Positions 54,955 through 63,228 of a stretch of 64,000 bases of DNA are shown in pieces; positions within the stretch are counted from its first letter, which is position 1, and every line of letters begins with the position of its first letter. The notes beneath the pieces were generated by a model that saw only the letters and a list, made by a program, of their open reading frames with translations, was not told the origin of the DNA and ran no database searches. The position numbers and the translations under genes were made by a program. The stretch comes from Peribacillus folii (GTDB taxonomy: Bacteria > Bacillota > Bacilli > Bacillales > DSM-1321): contig NZ_JASJOM010000011.1 in assembly GCF_030271255.1 (NCBI RefSeq), forward strand, positions 1 through 64,000. The letters are read 5' to 3'.

Positions 54955-55926
54955 TTGCTACAGAAGGTAAATCATTTACTTGAAAAGGCCATGCCTTTCA
55001 TTACGCCAACAGGACTAATTGCCGGCGTACTGCTTGCCGGTCATTTGAATACCTATGTTTTCCTTGTTCCTTGGATATTTGCATTCATCACTTTTACCGG
55101 AAGCTTGGGTTCTAATTTCAGCTCATTGAAGAGGGTCACTTCGAATCCCGTCCCGATTTTGGTGGTCCTTGGCCTCCTTCATATCGTCATGCCCATTTGG
55201 GCCTGGTTGCTTGGACACTTGGTGTTTCCCGGGGACGATTTGACCATTACTGGCTTGGTATTAGGGGTTGTGATTCCGACGGGTGTCACCAGTTTGCTTT
55301 GGGTGTCCATATACAAGGGCAGTACATTGCTCACCTTGACGATCGTTTTGATCGACACTCTCCTTTCGCCGATTCTTGTTCCGTACAGTGTCGCTTTCTT
55401 CAGCGGAGCCACCGTTGAAATGAATACCGGAGCCATCATGAAAGGCCTGATCGGCATGATTGTCCTTCCGTCGCTGCTCGGGATGCTGCTGAATCAATTG
55501 ACCAGAGGAAAAATCAAACCGCTGCTCGGGCCGCGTTTAGCTCCCTTTTCTAAACTCTCACTTGGAATATGTGTGACATTAAACAGTGTAAAAGTGGCAG
55601 ACTACTTAAATCATATCGACGCCAAATTGATCACGATGGCCATCCTGGTCTTTTTCATTGCCTTTTCCGGCTATCTCTTATCCTGGATGGCAGGTCGATG
55701 TCTGAAGTGGGAGAAAGAAGATATCATCGCCGTCACCTATACGGGAGGCATGCGGAATATCGCTGCAGGTGCCGCTCTTGCGGTTGCCTATTTTCCAGCT
55801 GCCGTTGCAGTACCCGTCATCCTCGGGACCCTATTTCAACAAATATTGGCTTCCGTCTATGGATCATTCTTGAACAGGCATTACCATAAGCCCAAGTCTG
55901 TTCAAGAAGACAAGCTAGCAGCATAG
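54955..55926 (+). CDS. Bile acid:sodium symporter family (BASS) transporter
   Basis: 323-residue membrane protein with about nine to ten hydrophobic segments. The BASS fold is suggested by the discontinuous-helix motif GVVIPTGVTSLLWV (near 103-116) and TYTGGMRNIAAGAA (near 261-274), which line the Na+ and substrate site. Bacterial members move organic anions such as keto acids; the substrate here is unknown. The start is TTG after AGGAGTG. A short hairpin terminator follows. Confidence 0.85.
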   Translation: MLQKVNHLLEKAMPFITPTGLIAGVLLAGHLNTYVFLVPWIFAFITFTGSLGSNFSSLKRVTSNPVPILVVLGLLHIVMPIWAWLLGHLVFPGDDLTITGLVLGVVIPTGVTSLLWVSIYKGSTLLTLTIVLIDTLLSPILVPYSVAFFSGATVEMNTGAIMKGLIGMIVLPSLLGMLLNQLTRGKIKPLLGPRLAPFSKLSLGICVTLNSVKVADYLNHIDAKLITMAILVFFIAFSGYLLSWMAGRCLKWEKEDIIAVTYTGGMRNIAAGAALAVAYFPAAVAVPVILGTLFQQILASVYGSFLNRHYHKPKSVQEDKLAA

Positions 55927-55928
55927 CT

Positions 55929-55958
55929 AAAAAGCCGACCATGTTAGGTTCGGCTTTT
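55929..55958. terminator. Bidirectional terminator
   Basis: AAAAAGCCGA and TCGGCTTTT around an 11-nt loop, between the BASS gene and the convergent DUF4097 gene. Confidence 0.8.
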
Positions 55959-55970
55959 CAGCGTTCATCA

Positions 55971-56765
55971 TTATTTCGTTACCTCGATTTTCCCATTATT
56001 CGTTTCCAGTTTCACGAGGTTTTCACCCTTGCCAATGACAGTACTTCCCTCATACTTGCCAAGAATATCAATTTTCCCATTGTCAACCGACACCTCGAAT
56101 GTCGTATTAGTGGGCTCATTTTCCGTTATGATCATGATTTTTCCGTTATCGCTTTCGAAATCGATCATCCTATCCAAACCTTTTGTGATCAGCGTGATTT
56201 TCCCATTATTCGAGGATCCGACCAATTTTCCCTCAACATGATTAAGCTCCACCGCACCATTCGAAGAATCCACTTCAACAACTTTCGCGAGGATATCGTT
56301 TAATTCAATTCGGCCATTATGAGATATCACTTTTACATGTTCACTTTGCAAATCCGACACTTGCACTTTTCCATTATCGGATTTGACAGCAAAGGATTCA
56401 TACGCTTTCTCAGGAACATATACCCTCAGATGCAGTGATTGAATATGAAATCCAATGCTAAAGGTATGTCGATCTTTTAATTTCACCGTTAGCTTCTTTC
56501 CTTCAACCTCTGCAGTAAAATCCAGCTTGGAGATTTCCACGCCTTTTGAAACAAGCTCCACCCTTGATTCCTCATCCTTCGTCGGGATGACCTCAACGGC
56601 AGCATTGTCAGTGTCAATGTTTATATCGGTCACGACATCCGAAATCGTCTTTTCCACTTTAGCCACTTCATGATCCGTTACTTGGGAAAACGTGAATGCA
56701 CTTCCGATTCCTCCAACCAGTAACAAAACAAGAGCAATAATGGATAACTTTTTAACATTGATCAT
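55971..56765 (-). CDS. DUF4097 beta-repeat protein with N-terminal anchor
   Basis: 264-residue protein. An N-terminal membrane helix (residues 8-28) is followed by an extracellular repeat domain. NGK(I/V) or NGR(I/V) recurs about every 20-22 residues (SDNGKVQV, SHNGRIEL, SSNGAVEL, SNNGKITL, SDNGKIMI, VDNGKIDI, TNNGKIEV), which fits a right-handed beta-helix. DUF4097 proteins are commonly encoded after PadR and DUF1700 genes, as here, and are linked to envelope stress modules. The start overlaps the DUF1700 stop by 4 nt. Confidence 0.88.
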   Translation of the reverse strand: MINVKKLSIIALVLLLVGGIGSAFTFSQVTDHEVAKVEKTISDVVTDINIDTDNAAVEVIPTKDEESRVELVSKGVEISKLDFTAEVEGKKLTVKLKDRHTFSIGFHIQSLHLRVYVPEKAYESFAVKSDNGKVQVSDLQSEHVKVISHNGRIELNDILAKVVEVDSSNGAVELNHVEGKLVGSSNNGKITLITKGLDRMIDFESDNGKIMIITENEPTNTTFEVSVDNGKIDILGKYEGSTVIGKGENLVKLETNNGKIEVTK

Positions 56766-57313
56766 TTTTTCAAACCACCTTTCACAAGGGATGCGTTAAA
56801 TTTTAAATAACGAATGAACCCCTTCGTCAGGGCGCTCGTAGCGGCAAACATCCCCATTGCAATGAAAATCCCGATTCCGCATAATGCCAATGCGAAGAAC
56901 AAATCAAATAATTGAAAGCTGCCGATCGCCAGATTAACAACTACGCCCAGCGGAGAAAGTATGAATGCCAATGCCGAAGCCCAGCCTGCAATGACGACTC
57001 CAACCAGTGCAATGAAAGGGCCTAAAACGATTACCAGATTAAAAAATCCCAAGCCAATGACGGCCCAAACGGCCCTCATGATATTTCCGGCAGAAGTCGA
57101 TTGTTCGACTTGACCAAGATGATAGGTTGCCAGCAGCTCCTTTGAAATCTGTTTAGGGTTCCCAAGCGATGCTGAGATTTCCTGATCTGTCTTTCCTTGC
57201 TCCATCCCTATTGCGAAATACTCTTCGTAATCCTGCAGGATATCCTGCCGCTCCTCCAATGAAAGCCTTGTTAAAGCGTCATTCAACTGTTTTATAAACT
57301 GTTCTTTATTCAT
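56762..57313 (-). CDS. DUF1700/HAAS-domain membrane protein
   Basis: 183-residue protein. An N-terminal soluble helical domain (residues 1-65) matches DUF1700/[28 protein letters not shown], then [12 protein letters not shown]. Three to four membrane helices follow. HAAS domains are thought to transmit signals between the membrane and a PadR-type regulator. The gene lies between padR and the DUF4097 gene, with 4-nt overlaps (ATGA) on both sides, so the three are translated together. Confidence 0.88.
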   Translation of the reverse strand: MNKEQFIKQLNDALTRLSLEERQDILQDYEEYFAIGMEQGKTDQEISASLGNPKQISKELLATYHLGQVEQSTSAGNIMRAVWAVIGLGFFNLVIVLGPFIALVGVVIAGWASALAFILSPLGVVVNLAIGSFQLFDLFFALALCGIGIFIAMGMFAATSALTKGFIRYLKFNASLVKGGLKK

Positions 57314-57630
57314 CGGCTAACACCTTCCTTGATTAATTGGTTGACCCCATTGGAGAATTCGTTCCATTCCGTCAGCAACTCTTGAAGGTAATCCCGGCCT
57401 TTTTCCGTAAGCTTATAATACTTACGCGGAGGGCCTTCCGTCGATTCTTGCAAATAAGTCGTGAAATATTCTTCCTTCGTCAACCGTCTTAAAAGCGGAT
57501 ATACGGACCCTTCCGATATCTCGATCTGATCTGAAATCTTCTGTACGAGCTCATAGCCGTAACGGTCCTGCTTATCTAATAAGACGAGAACACACAGCTC
57601 GAGGACACCCTTCTTAAATTGTACATTCAT
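57310..57630 (-). CDS. PadR-family transcriptional regulator
   Basis: 106-residue winged-helix repressor of the short PadR type: [26 protein letters not shown] at the N-terminus, and [15 protein letters not shown] for the recognition helix and [12 protein letters not shown] for the wing. The ATG at 57630 follows AGGAGGGAT. It is first in the PadR-DUF1700-DUF4097 operon and very probably autoregulates. An inverted repeat lies upstream. Confidence 0.92.
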   Translation of the reverse strand: MNVQFKKGVLELCVLVLLDKQDRYGYELVQKISDQIEISEGSVYPLLRRLTKEEYFTTYLQESTEGPPRKYYKLTEKGRDYLQELLTEWNEFSNGVNQLIKEGVSR

Positions 57631-57691
57631 AGCCCCATCCCTCCTCATTTAGGAATCTTTAGGTATAGTTTAATAAACAGTACTGATCATC

Positions 57692-57735
57692 AAACAATAC
57701 ATCTTATGCAAATAATTTACCACACGGTATTGTTT
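57692..57735. promoter_or_regulatory. Inverted repeat upstream of padR
   Basis: AAACAATAC (57692-57700) and GTATTGTTT (57727-57735) are perfect 9-bp inverted copies, 26 bp apart, about 62 bp upstream of the padR start and between two divergent operons. It is a candidate operator or protein-bound loop. Confidence 0.4.
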
Positions 57736-57861
57736 ATTGCAAGGTACTAAAAAAAATTAGTTATATTCCTTTCATTGAGGGTAGAAGGAAAATAACAATA
57801 TCTATTCGAGGGTGGGAGAGAATACATTGTATAATAGTAAAATGTGGAAGGGGGAATTATT

Positions 57862-58920
57862 TTGGACCATAAAGAAATAACGAAAAAGCAATTCGATTTT
57901 TTAAAAAATGAGTTCAATTACCTTGAAGAGGGAGGAATCATCTCCGAGCAAGAAAAAGAGAAGATGTTAGGTTCCTATGCCGTGAAAGGGAATATGAGCT
58001 TCGTCACCATTCTCTTGTCCATCGGGGCATTGCTGTTAGGTTTGGGCGTTTTGACCTTCGTAGCCAGCAATTGGCTCTATTTAAATAAAGTCCTGAAATT
58101 CCTGATCATCATTGCATGCCTAATCGGCGTGAACTTAGCCGGAGTGAAGGGACAGATGCGCTTTCCCAAAACAGCAAGAAGCCTACATTATGTCGGCATC
58201 TTAATTTTCGGTGCGGGAATTTTCCTGATTGAGCAAATGTTCAACATTGTCATCAATTTCAATAGTTCCTTCCTATTGTGGGCCATCGGAACGGTATTCA
58301 TCTGCTATTACTTAAAGGATGTTTTCATCCTCCTTTTTACTTCGTTCCTGCTGTTCGTTTATATTAATGGAAGTATATTCCTTGATGAAACATCCTATCC
58401 GATAGCCATCATCGTGTTTTTACCGGCTTTATACATCCTATTGAAAAAATTTGATTACGCAAAGTATCCTGCCTTTGTCATTAATGCCTTAGCCATCAAT
58501 ACCATCGCCCTATTTCTAATGGAATTCGTGCCGAAGCTAGATTTGGAAAACTCGAACACAATCGTCCTTTCCATCCTGTTTGTACTCGGAATCCTGCTCG
58601 CCTTCATCCCGGTTACATCTGGATTGCGAAATATCATTCACATCCAAGGTCACATCCTACATGGCATCACAGCATTATTCCTTACCTTTGAGTTTTCGTT
58701 CTGGTTTCCTTTAGCTTATTTTGTTTTCCTGCTATATCTCATTCTAAAAGGCAGTTTGACCAGCATCGTGATTATATGTGCATTGATTTTTAGATATTAT
58801 CTTGATTCCTTTGACTTTTTGCCTAAATCGCTTACCTTCATCATCGGTGGCATCATGCTCATCGGGTTTGGCTTTATCTTTGAAAATCAACGAAAAAAAG
58901 GAGGCCATCTCCATGAATGA
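57862..58920 (+). CDS. DUF2157-domain membrane protein
   Basis: 352-residue protein. A soluble N-terminus of about 50 residues (LEEGGIISEQEKEKMLGSY) precedes about ten hydrophobic helices, beginning with VTILLSIGALLLGLGVLTFVASNW, which is characteristic of DUF2157. The start is TTG at 57862 with AAGGGGGAA before it. It overlaps the next gene by 8 nt. DUF2157 and GDYXXLXY proteins are usually encoded together, and the function of the pair is not known. Confidence 0.85.
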   Translation: MDHKEITKKQFDFLKNEFNYLEEGGIISEQEKEKMLGSYAVKGNMSFVTILLSIGALLLGLGVLTFVASNWLYLNKVLKFLIIIACLIGVNLAGVKGQMRFPKTARSLHYVGILIFGAGIFLIEQMFNIVINFNSSFLLWAIGTVFICYYLKDVFILLFTSFLLFVYINGSIFLDETSYPIAIIVFLPALYILLKKFDYAKYPAFVINALAINTIALFLMEFVPKLDLENSNTIVLSILFVLGILLAFIPVTSGLRNIIHIQGHILHGITALFLTFEFSFWFPLAYFVFLLYLILKGSLTSIVIICALIFRYYLDSFDFLPKSLTFIIGGIMLIGFGFIFENQRKKGGHLHE

Positions 58921-59449
58921 TTCAGCATTCCGACCATTCATCATTTTCTCCATACCGGTCCTGATTTTATTAATCTTGGCGTTTCCTCCGTTCTTGACAA
59001 CAATGACCGGGGATGAAATCAAGATCAAAACGGCCCCCGTCGATCCGACAGACTTGTTTAGGGGCAGCTATGTAGCACTCCAATATGACATTGAAATGGT
59101 TCAGCCTTCCCAACTTGCCGACTCGATCAAATCCGAGTTCAAAGCAAGGAATATGGGAGATTATAAAAAGGTCTATGTACGCTTGAAACAAGACGGCAGC
59201 GGACTATATGAAGTCGATTCCGTAACGAAAAAGAAACCAAGCAAAGGAATGTACCTAAAAGGGGAATTGCAAATTCCTTATGAATTGAAAAAGGCCACAA
59301 GCATCCAGATCAAATACGGCCTGGACAATTATTTCGCATCAGAGGAAAAAGCAAAGCAAATCGAGTCGCATGCATTGACTAGTCCTTCGATGGCGGTAAT
59401 AAAAGTTCGCAATGGCAATGTTGTTTTAACCGATATTATCATTGAATGA
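58913..59449 (+). CDS. GDYXXLXY-domain protein
   Basis: 178-residue protein with one N-terminal membrane helix (about 8-29) and an extracytoplasmic domain. GSYVALQY (near 50) is the variant of the GDYxxLxY motif that names the family. The domain is probably beta-rich. The ATG follows AAAGGAGG, inside the end of the DUF2157 gene, so translation is coupled. A hairpin at 59459-59484 follows its stop. Confidence 0.88.
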   Translation: MNDSAFRPFIIFSIPVLILLILAFPPFLTTMTGDEIKIKTAPVDPTDLFRGSYVALQYDIEMVQPSQLADSIKSEFKARNMGDYKKVYVRLKQDGSGLYEVDSVTKKKPSKGMYLKGELQIPYELKKATSIQIKYGLDNYFASEEKAKQIESHALTSPSMAVIKVRNGNVVLTDIIIE

Positions 59450-59451
59450 AT

Positions 59452-59484
59452 GGAAAAAGGAGCATCGGACTAATCCGGTGCTCC
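59452..59484. terminator. Terminator between the GDYXXLXY and NlpC/P60-like genes
   Basis: GGAGCATCGGA, CTAA, TCCGGTGCTCC; on the minus strand it is followed by TTTTTCC. The stem overlaps the last codons of the minus-strand gene. Confidence 0.8.
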
Positions 59485-60000
59485 CGTTTCCCTGCAGTGA
59501 TCAAGCGTGACTCTTGCCTTGTTATTTAATGATGCGTTTTGCTCCGATATACTTTTCCTTCCATACTTATCTATCATTTTCACTTCCTTGACTCCTTTGG
59601 AGGTGGCCCCAATAAATGTGCCCTTTCCATAATAGATTCCCACAAAACTAACCTGCCCTTTCTTACCTGTGGCATAAAAGACTAAATCTCCTGCTTGTAA
59701 GTCTTTTTGTTGTACGGCTCTACCGGTTTTATATTGATCGCTGCTAGTTCTCGGAATCTTCAATTCTGTAGCGGCATTTTTATAGACATACTGGCTCAGA
59801 CCGCTTGCATCAAACCCTTTTGGAGTCGTCCCGCCATATTTATAAGAGCTTCCTACCTGCATCTTTGCCATGGCGGCGACTTCATCACCATAATTGATAG
59901 ATGCTGAAGCATTGGCGGGGCTTAATACAAATGCGACCAACAAGGCCATGAATAATACGCTGGCTGCAAGCCATTTTGAAACTGGTAACCTATAACTCAT
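59470..60000 (-). CDS. Secreted NlpC/P60-fold protein, catalytically dead
   Basis: 176-residue exported protein. The signal peptide ends near ANASA (residues 30-34), and the rest is one NlpC/P60 domain (YKYGGTTPKGFD, then LQAGDLVFYAT and VGIYYG). Active members cut cell-wall peptide bonds with a Cys-His-His triad. Here the Cys of DCSG is Ala65 (DASG), the His of SHVGIY is Phe119 (SFVGIY), and the third position appears as Gly131. The fold and wall-binding role may remain without hydrolase activity. The ATG follows GGAGGAAAAAG. Upstream on the same strand is a holin-like gene. Confidence 0.85.
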   Translation of the reverse strand: MSYRLPVSKWLAASVLFMALLVAFVLSPANASASINYGDEVAAMAKMQVGSSYKYGGTTPKGFDASGLSQYVYKNAATELKIPRTSSDQYKTGRAVQQKDLQAGDLVFYATGKKGQVSFVGIYYGKGTFIGATSKGVKEVKMIDKYGRKSISEQNASLNNKARVTLDHCRETGAPD

Positions 60001-60090
60001 TCTTTTTCCTCCCCAACTGAAAATGAACCACGATTTTAAATGTATGTTGCCTTTTTCGTTTCATGCCAAAATCATCGTCATCCAAACAAA

Positions 60091-60141
60091 CAAAAACCAG
60101 ATCATACCGTCGTGTAGCCTGAACGGTCTTATCTGGTTTTC
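60091..60141. terminator. Hairpin between the holin-like and NlpC/P60-like genes
   Basis: AAAAACCAGAT and ATCTGGTTTT enclose an imperfect inner stem (ACCGT with ACGGT). T-tracts on both strands make it a bidirectional terminator, so the two genes are probably separate transcripts. Confidence 0.75.
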
Positions 60142-60165
60142 TTCTAAAGTTTCATTGGACTTCCG

Positions 60166-60438
60166 CTATTTTGGTTCATCATAACTTCGAGCATTCTCGC
60201 TGTCACTTAGACCTTTAGTGGTATGATCGATCACACCGCCGACCCCAAAGAATGTAATGGCTATAAAGTTGATGATGCCCAGAGCCCCGCTCAAAGCATC
60301 TTCACTAATGGTAAAACCGATTGGGTGAATGAAATTGTTTATGAACGCCGCAACCATCTGTGCCAATAACAAAAGCCCAGGAAGGAGTACCGTGAATATA
60401 AACGTCGGATTCTTAAGGCGCACTTTCCAGTTGATCAT
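60166..60438 (-). CDS. Phage holin-like protein (phi LC3 family)
   Basis: 90-residue membrane protein. The start MINWKVRLKNPTFIF and two hydrophobic helices (about 12-33 and 51-72) match phi LC3-type holins, which open the membrane so that an endolysin can act. The tail DHTTKGLSDSENA is also typical of the family. The ATG at 60438 follows GGGGGG; two earlier in-frame ATGs lie at that site. No other phage genes are present, so it may be a domesticated or relic gene. Confidence 0.85.
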   Translation of the reverse strand: MINWKVRLKNPTFIFTVLLPGLLLLAQMVAAFINNFIHPIGFTISEDALSGALGIINFIAITFFGVGGVIDHTTKGLSDSENARSYDEPK

Positions 60439-60917
60439 TGCCATGCCCCCCATCTATCATATTAAGCCCGTTTCATTAAGATACGGACTTGCTATATGAT
60501 ATGCGGCTTGTCCTTTTTCCGTTCGGGAAATGCATGAAATAATCTATCGTTCCAGCATCCATAAACTATACCGTTTAAACTCGCAAGCAGGCTTGGAGAA
60601 TGCTAGAGCCAAGGAGATCCAAATTGGCGATGGTTATAGAAATATTCTTCTATTGTCATTCAGGCGGTCCGTTCTCGCCGCGTTCTCCCGCAGACACGCC
60701 TTTCCAGCCACTCACTTATTTTAGAGGTTCATTTATCAGCTGACTTCCCCACTTTAATAAGTGGGGAACGATATCTTCAAGGTCCATATTCCCCTAACCA
60801 TTAATCTTGATACATTTTTTATGAAGATAAGCTTGCGCTCTTTAAGGTTTAATAAAAACTGTAAATGAAAGGAACCTCCGTCTAACTCATCCGTATTTAG
60901 TAGAGGAGGTGGATCAC
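60439..60917. other. Gene-free region with a perfect hairpin
   Basis: About 480 bp without a supported gene. A perfect 10-bp stem with a TAAT loop, TTCCCCACTT/AAGTGGGGAA, lies at 60745-60768. Positions around 60660-60712 have the composition of degenerate interspersed-repeat sequence (GGCGGTCCGTTCTCGCCGCG). No promoter stands out. Confidence 0.45.
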
Positions 60918-61148
60918 ATGAAAAAATATCTATTCTTTATGGTTAGTTTCCTATTGCTTTTCACGGTATTACAAGTAATATCCGGCCTTCTTCTAACTGC
61001 CGCCTATGCTCCTGACTTTTCAGGATCAACACCTACCGACGGATTTTCGGTGATGATTTCACAAACGCAAGTGCCTGTCATGATATTTTCTGCACTCTCA
61101 GCTGTAATGGCCTATTTCATTTCGAATAGAGTGATGAAAAGCAAATGA
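60918..61148 (+). CDS. Small two-helix membrane protein
   Basis: 76-residue protein with hydrophobic helices at about 4-32 and 54-71, a short extracytoplasmic loop and a basic C-terminus. The ATG at 60918 is preceded by GAGGAGGTGGATCAC; the GTG at 60909 lies inside the ribosome site. Not recognised. It is monocistronic, with a tight hairpin terminator just downstream. Confidence 0.72.
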   Translation: MKKYLFFMVSFLLLFTVLQVISGLLLTAAYAPDFSGSTPTDGFSVMISQTQVPVMIFSALSAVMAYFISNRVMKSK

Positions 61149-61159
61149 CTTTCAGGAAG

Positions 61160-61194
61160 AAGAACGCTCAATCAAGGATTGAGCGTTCTTCTTC
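61160..61194 (+). terminator. Terminator of the small membrane protein gene
   Basis: GAACGCTCAATC, AAG, GATTGAGCGTTC followed by TTCTTCC. Confidence 0.82.
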
Positions 61195-61300
61195 CTTGCT
61201 TATCGCTAGCATTCCGATCCAGGAAGCTCATCCGTACATCCAAACCGTTCTGCCGCGAAACTTCCATTCCCGCTGGAAACGGGTTTTGTTTGAACTTTAT

Positions 61301-62047
61301 TTATTCTTCGTATTTTAATATTAGACGTTTGTTTAATGGTTGAATATCACGATTATTATTCTTGTAATAGCTTTGGAACGTTTCTATTTGTGCTTTTGAA
61401 ACTTCTACTGGTTTTTTCATGACATACCATTCCACATTTTCTGAAAGGGGGGGAGTAGTCAATGAACCAAGGTAGTGGTAATAACTCTTATTGGCAGGAA
61501 GCATGGTTGCAATATTTATATCACCAACAGAGGTATTTTTAGCACCTTTTTTAATGCTTTCAATCACTTTTTTGAATCCTTGGTTTTCTGCGCCTTCTTT
61601 GAAGAACACACCAATAACAGCTAGACGACCGTCTTGTGCTTTATTCACAAAATGAACTTCAATAGGGTAATGCTTGCCATCAAGTTTATGTTCACTAGGT
61701 GCATGAATATGGAATTGTGATAAATCAAAGTGACGACCATTGATTTTTGCTGTTCCAGTAACGTCTAGTTGGATAGTGTGGCCATTGTCCTCTGCAACAA
61801 GTACAGCATTATCATAGGTAAGTTCAATTGCTCCGCTGTCTTTCATTTCCTGTGTCTTAGTAGTCTCAATGTTGATCGGTGATTGGGTATCGCCTGATTC
61901 CAACTCCCAATTATTTTGGTTTTTGTAATTCAATTCGTGTGCTGCGGTAGTCATTTCTTCTTTTTTGACAGTTGAAGTTATGTGATTACATCCTGTGATA
62001 AGTATGTAGGATGTCAGTAAACTTACCCCTAAACATTTCACTTTCAT
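61301..62047 (-). CDS. Alpha-carbonic anhydrase lipoprotein
   Basis: 248-residue zinc enzyme interconverting CO2 and bicarbonate outside the membrane. The signal peptide ends at lipobox ITGC (Cys20). Zinc ligands are H113 and H115 in FHIHAPSEH and H132 in EVHFV. H90 in NGHTI is the proton-shuttle position, and LTTPPLSENV holds the gatekeeping Thr. All catalytic residues are intact. The gene is more AT-rich than its left neighbours, and alpha-class enzymes are not universal in Bacillaceae, so transfer is possible. The ATG follows AAAGGAGGC. Monocistronic. Confidence 0.94.
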   Translation of the reverse strand: MKVKCLGVSLLTSYILITGCNHITSTVKKEEMTTAAHELNYKNQNNWELESGDTQSPINIETTKTQEMKDSGAIELTYDNAVLVAEDNGHTIQLDVTGTAKINGRHFDLSQFHIHAPSEHKLDGKHYPIEVHFVNKAQDGRLAVIGVFFKEGAENQGFKKVIESIKKGAKNTSVGDINIATMLPANKSYYHYLGSLTTPPLSENVEWYVMKKPVEVSKAQIETFQSYYKNNNRDIQPLNKRLILKYEE

Positions 62048-62253
62048 GTTAAGCCTCCTTTCTTTGCAAATAAGTAAAGATCTATTCTTTGAAAAACCCC
62101 GAATCTAAAAACGCATCCTATTCACCATATAATAGAAGGAATCGATTTTTTGCGGTATTGTTTACCCTGGCATGATTCACAATAAAGTCGTGTATTTGTC
62201 GCTTTTGTCCGCTACTTAAATCACTGCAAAATTGCGTTAGTTTAGGTGAGTAT

Positions 62254-62286
62254 GAAAAAACCGTCCAATTCACATAAATTGGACAG
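62254..62286 (-). terminator. Terminator of the uricase-peroxidase operon
   Basis: On the minus strand GTCCAATT, short loop, AATTGGAC and GGTTTTTTC, 16 nt beyond the tpx stop. Confidence 0.85.
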
Positions 62287-62301
62287 CCGTGTGGGGAATA
62301 T

Positions 62302-62838
62302 TTATAATACTGTACCAGCTTTACTTATCAATTCCTTCACTACCTGCAATGCGGATTCATAATCTGGGTGATCCGTGACTTCCGGTACATATTCCACATA
62401 CTTAATGGTTCCTTCTTGATTTACGATAAATACTGCCCTGCATTCCAGTCGTTGTTCCTTCATATACGTTCCATATGCAGTACCAAAAGACAAATCAAAG
62501 TGATCGGATAGACTCGTTATAGCCTCTACCTTACTTTCTTTACACCATCTTGCTTGAGCAAAGGGAAGGTCTGCGCTGATAGCCAACACCGCTACATCAT
62601 CTCCCATTTTGCTTGCTTCTTCATTAAAGAGCTTTGTCTGTAAATCACATACACCCGTATCAAGCGAAGGAACAGTCGTGATGATGCATATCTTATTATA
62701 GTCTTTTAAGTGTGCTTTACGGCGGTCATTTGTTAAAAGTCCAAAGTCAGGGGCTTCATCCCCCACTTTTAGTTCAGGACCAATTAAGGTCACTGGGTTA
62801 CCTCCTAAAGTCACTGCGCCTGTACGCTCAAGTGCCAA
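62302..62838 (-). CDS. tpx: Thiol peroxidase Tpx
   Basis: 178-residue atypical two-cysteine peroxiredoxin, reducing hydroperoxides with thioredoxin. The peroxidatic Cys64 is in PSLDTGVCD and the resolving Cys99 in RWCKE. The start is TTG after GGAGGGG. The gene begins only 30 nt after pucM and no terminator lies between, so it is very likely the last gene of the urate oxidase operon. Urate oxidase releases H2O2, and Tpx would remove it. Confidence 0.95.
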   Translation of the reverse strand: MALERTGAVTLGGNPVTLIGPELKVGDEAPDFGLLTNDRRKAHLKDYNKICIITTVPSLDTGVCDLQTKLFNEEASKMGDDVAVLAISADLPFAQARWCKESKVEAITSLSDHFDLSFGTAYGTYMKEQRLECRAVFIVNQEGTIKYVEYVPEVTDHPDYESALQVVKELISKAGTVL

Positions 62839-62868
62839 ATTGTCCCCTCCAACTCTCTTGCTAAATTA

Positions 62869-63228
62869 CTAGCTTCCTCGGTACGTGCTATATCCGCCTG
62901 GAGCGATAAGCAGAGGAACATGATAATGTTCTTCATTGCTTCCTATACCAAAACGAAGTGGGACCTTATTTAAAAATGGCCTTACATAAGGATCACTCGC
63001 TCGATCATTGAAATATTCCCCAACATAAAAGACAAGCTCATACTCACCCAGTTTCAGATCATCCCCTTGAAGCAGCGGATCATCCACTCTCCCATCTTTG
63101 TTTGTACAGACCTCTTTAATGAAAGAATGTTCTCCCTGTTCTGCTATGGCCCAAAGTTCAATCTTCATCCCTTTTGCCGGCAGGCCTTTAGACAGGTCTA
63201 ATACATGTGTGGTCAGCTTACTGCCCAT
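62869..63228 (-). CDS. pucM: 5-hydroxyisourate hydrolase PucM
   Basis: 119-residue transthyretin-like enzyme hydrolysing 5-hydroxyisourate in the uric acid pathway. It has the N-terminal LTTHVLDLSKGLPAKG and the C-terminal YRGS signature, and the active-site His is in the HVLD segment. Its ATG shares one base with the uricase stop (TAATG), so translation is coupled. Confidence 0.95.
   Translation of the reverse strand: MGSKLTTHVLDLSKGLPAKGMKIELWAIAEQGEHSFIKEVCTNKDGRVDDPLLQGDDLKLGEYELVFYVGEYFNDRASDPYVRPFLNKVPLRFGIGSNEEHYHVPLLIAPGGYSTYRGS

Noticed and set aside
55975-56400. Regularly spaced TTTTCCCATTAT words suggesting a repeat array
   Set aside because: They lie within the DUF4097 gene and encode the NGKI beta-strand repeats, with variable spacing and no spacer/repeat structure, so this is not CRISPR.
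59470-60438. Functional phage lysis cassette
   Set aside because: The endolysin-like protein lacks catalytic residues, a bidirectional hairpin separates the genes, and no other phage gene is present.
60655-60720. Possible further copy of the 48793-48931 repeat on the minus strand
   Set aside because: It shares composition and short words such as TGCGGGA and GGACCGCC, but I could not align it convincingly by eye.
60530-60724. 64-codon open frame in the gap between the holin-like gene and the small membrane protein gene
   Set aside because: There is no ribosome site, the sequence is not protein-like, and part of it resembles degenerate repeat sequence.
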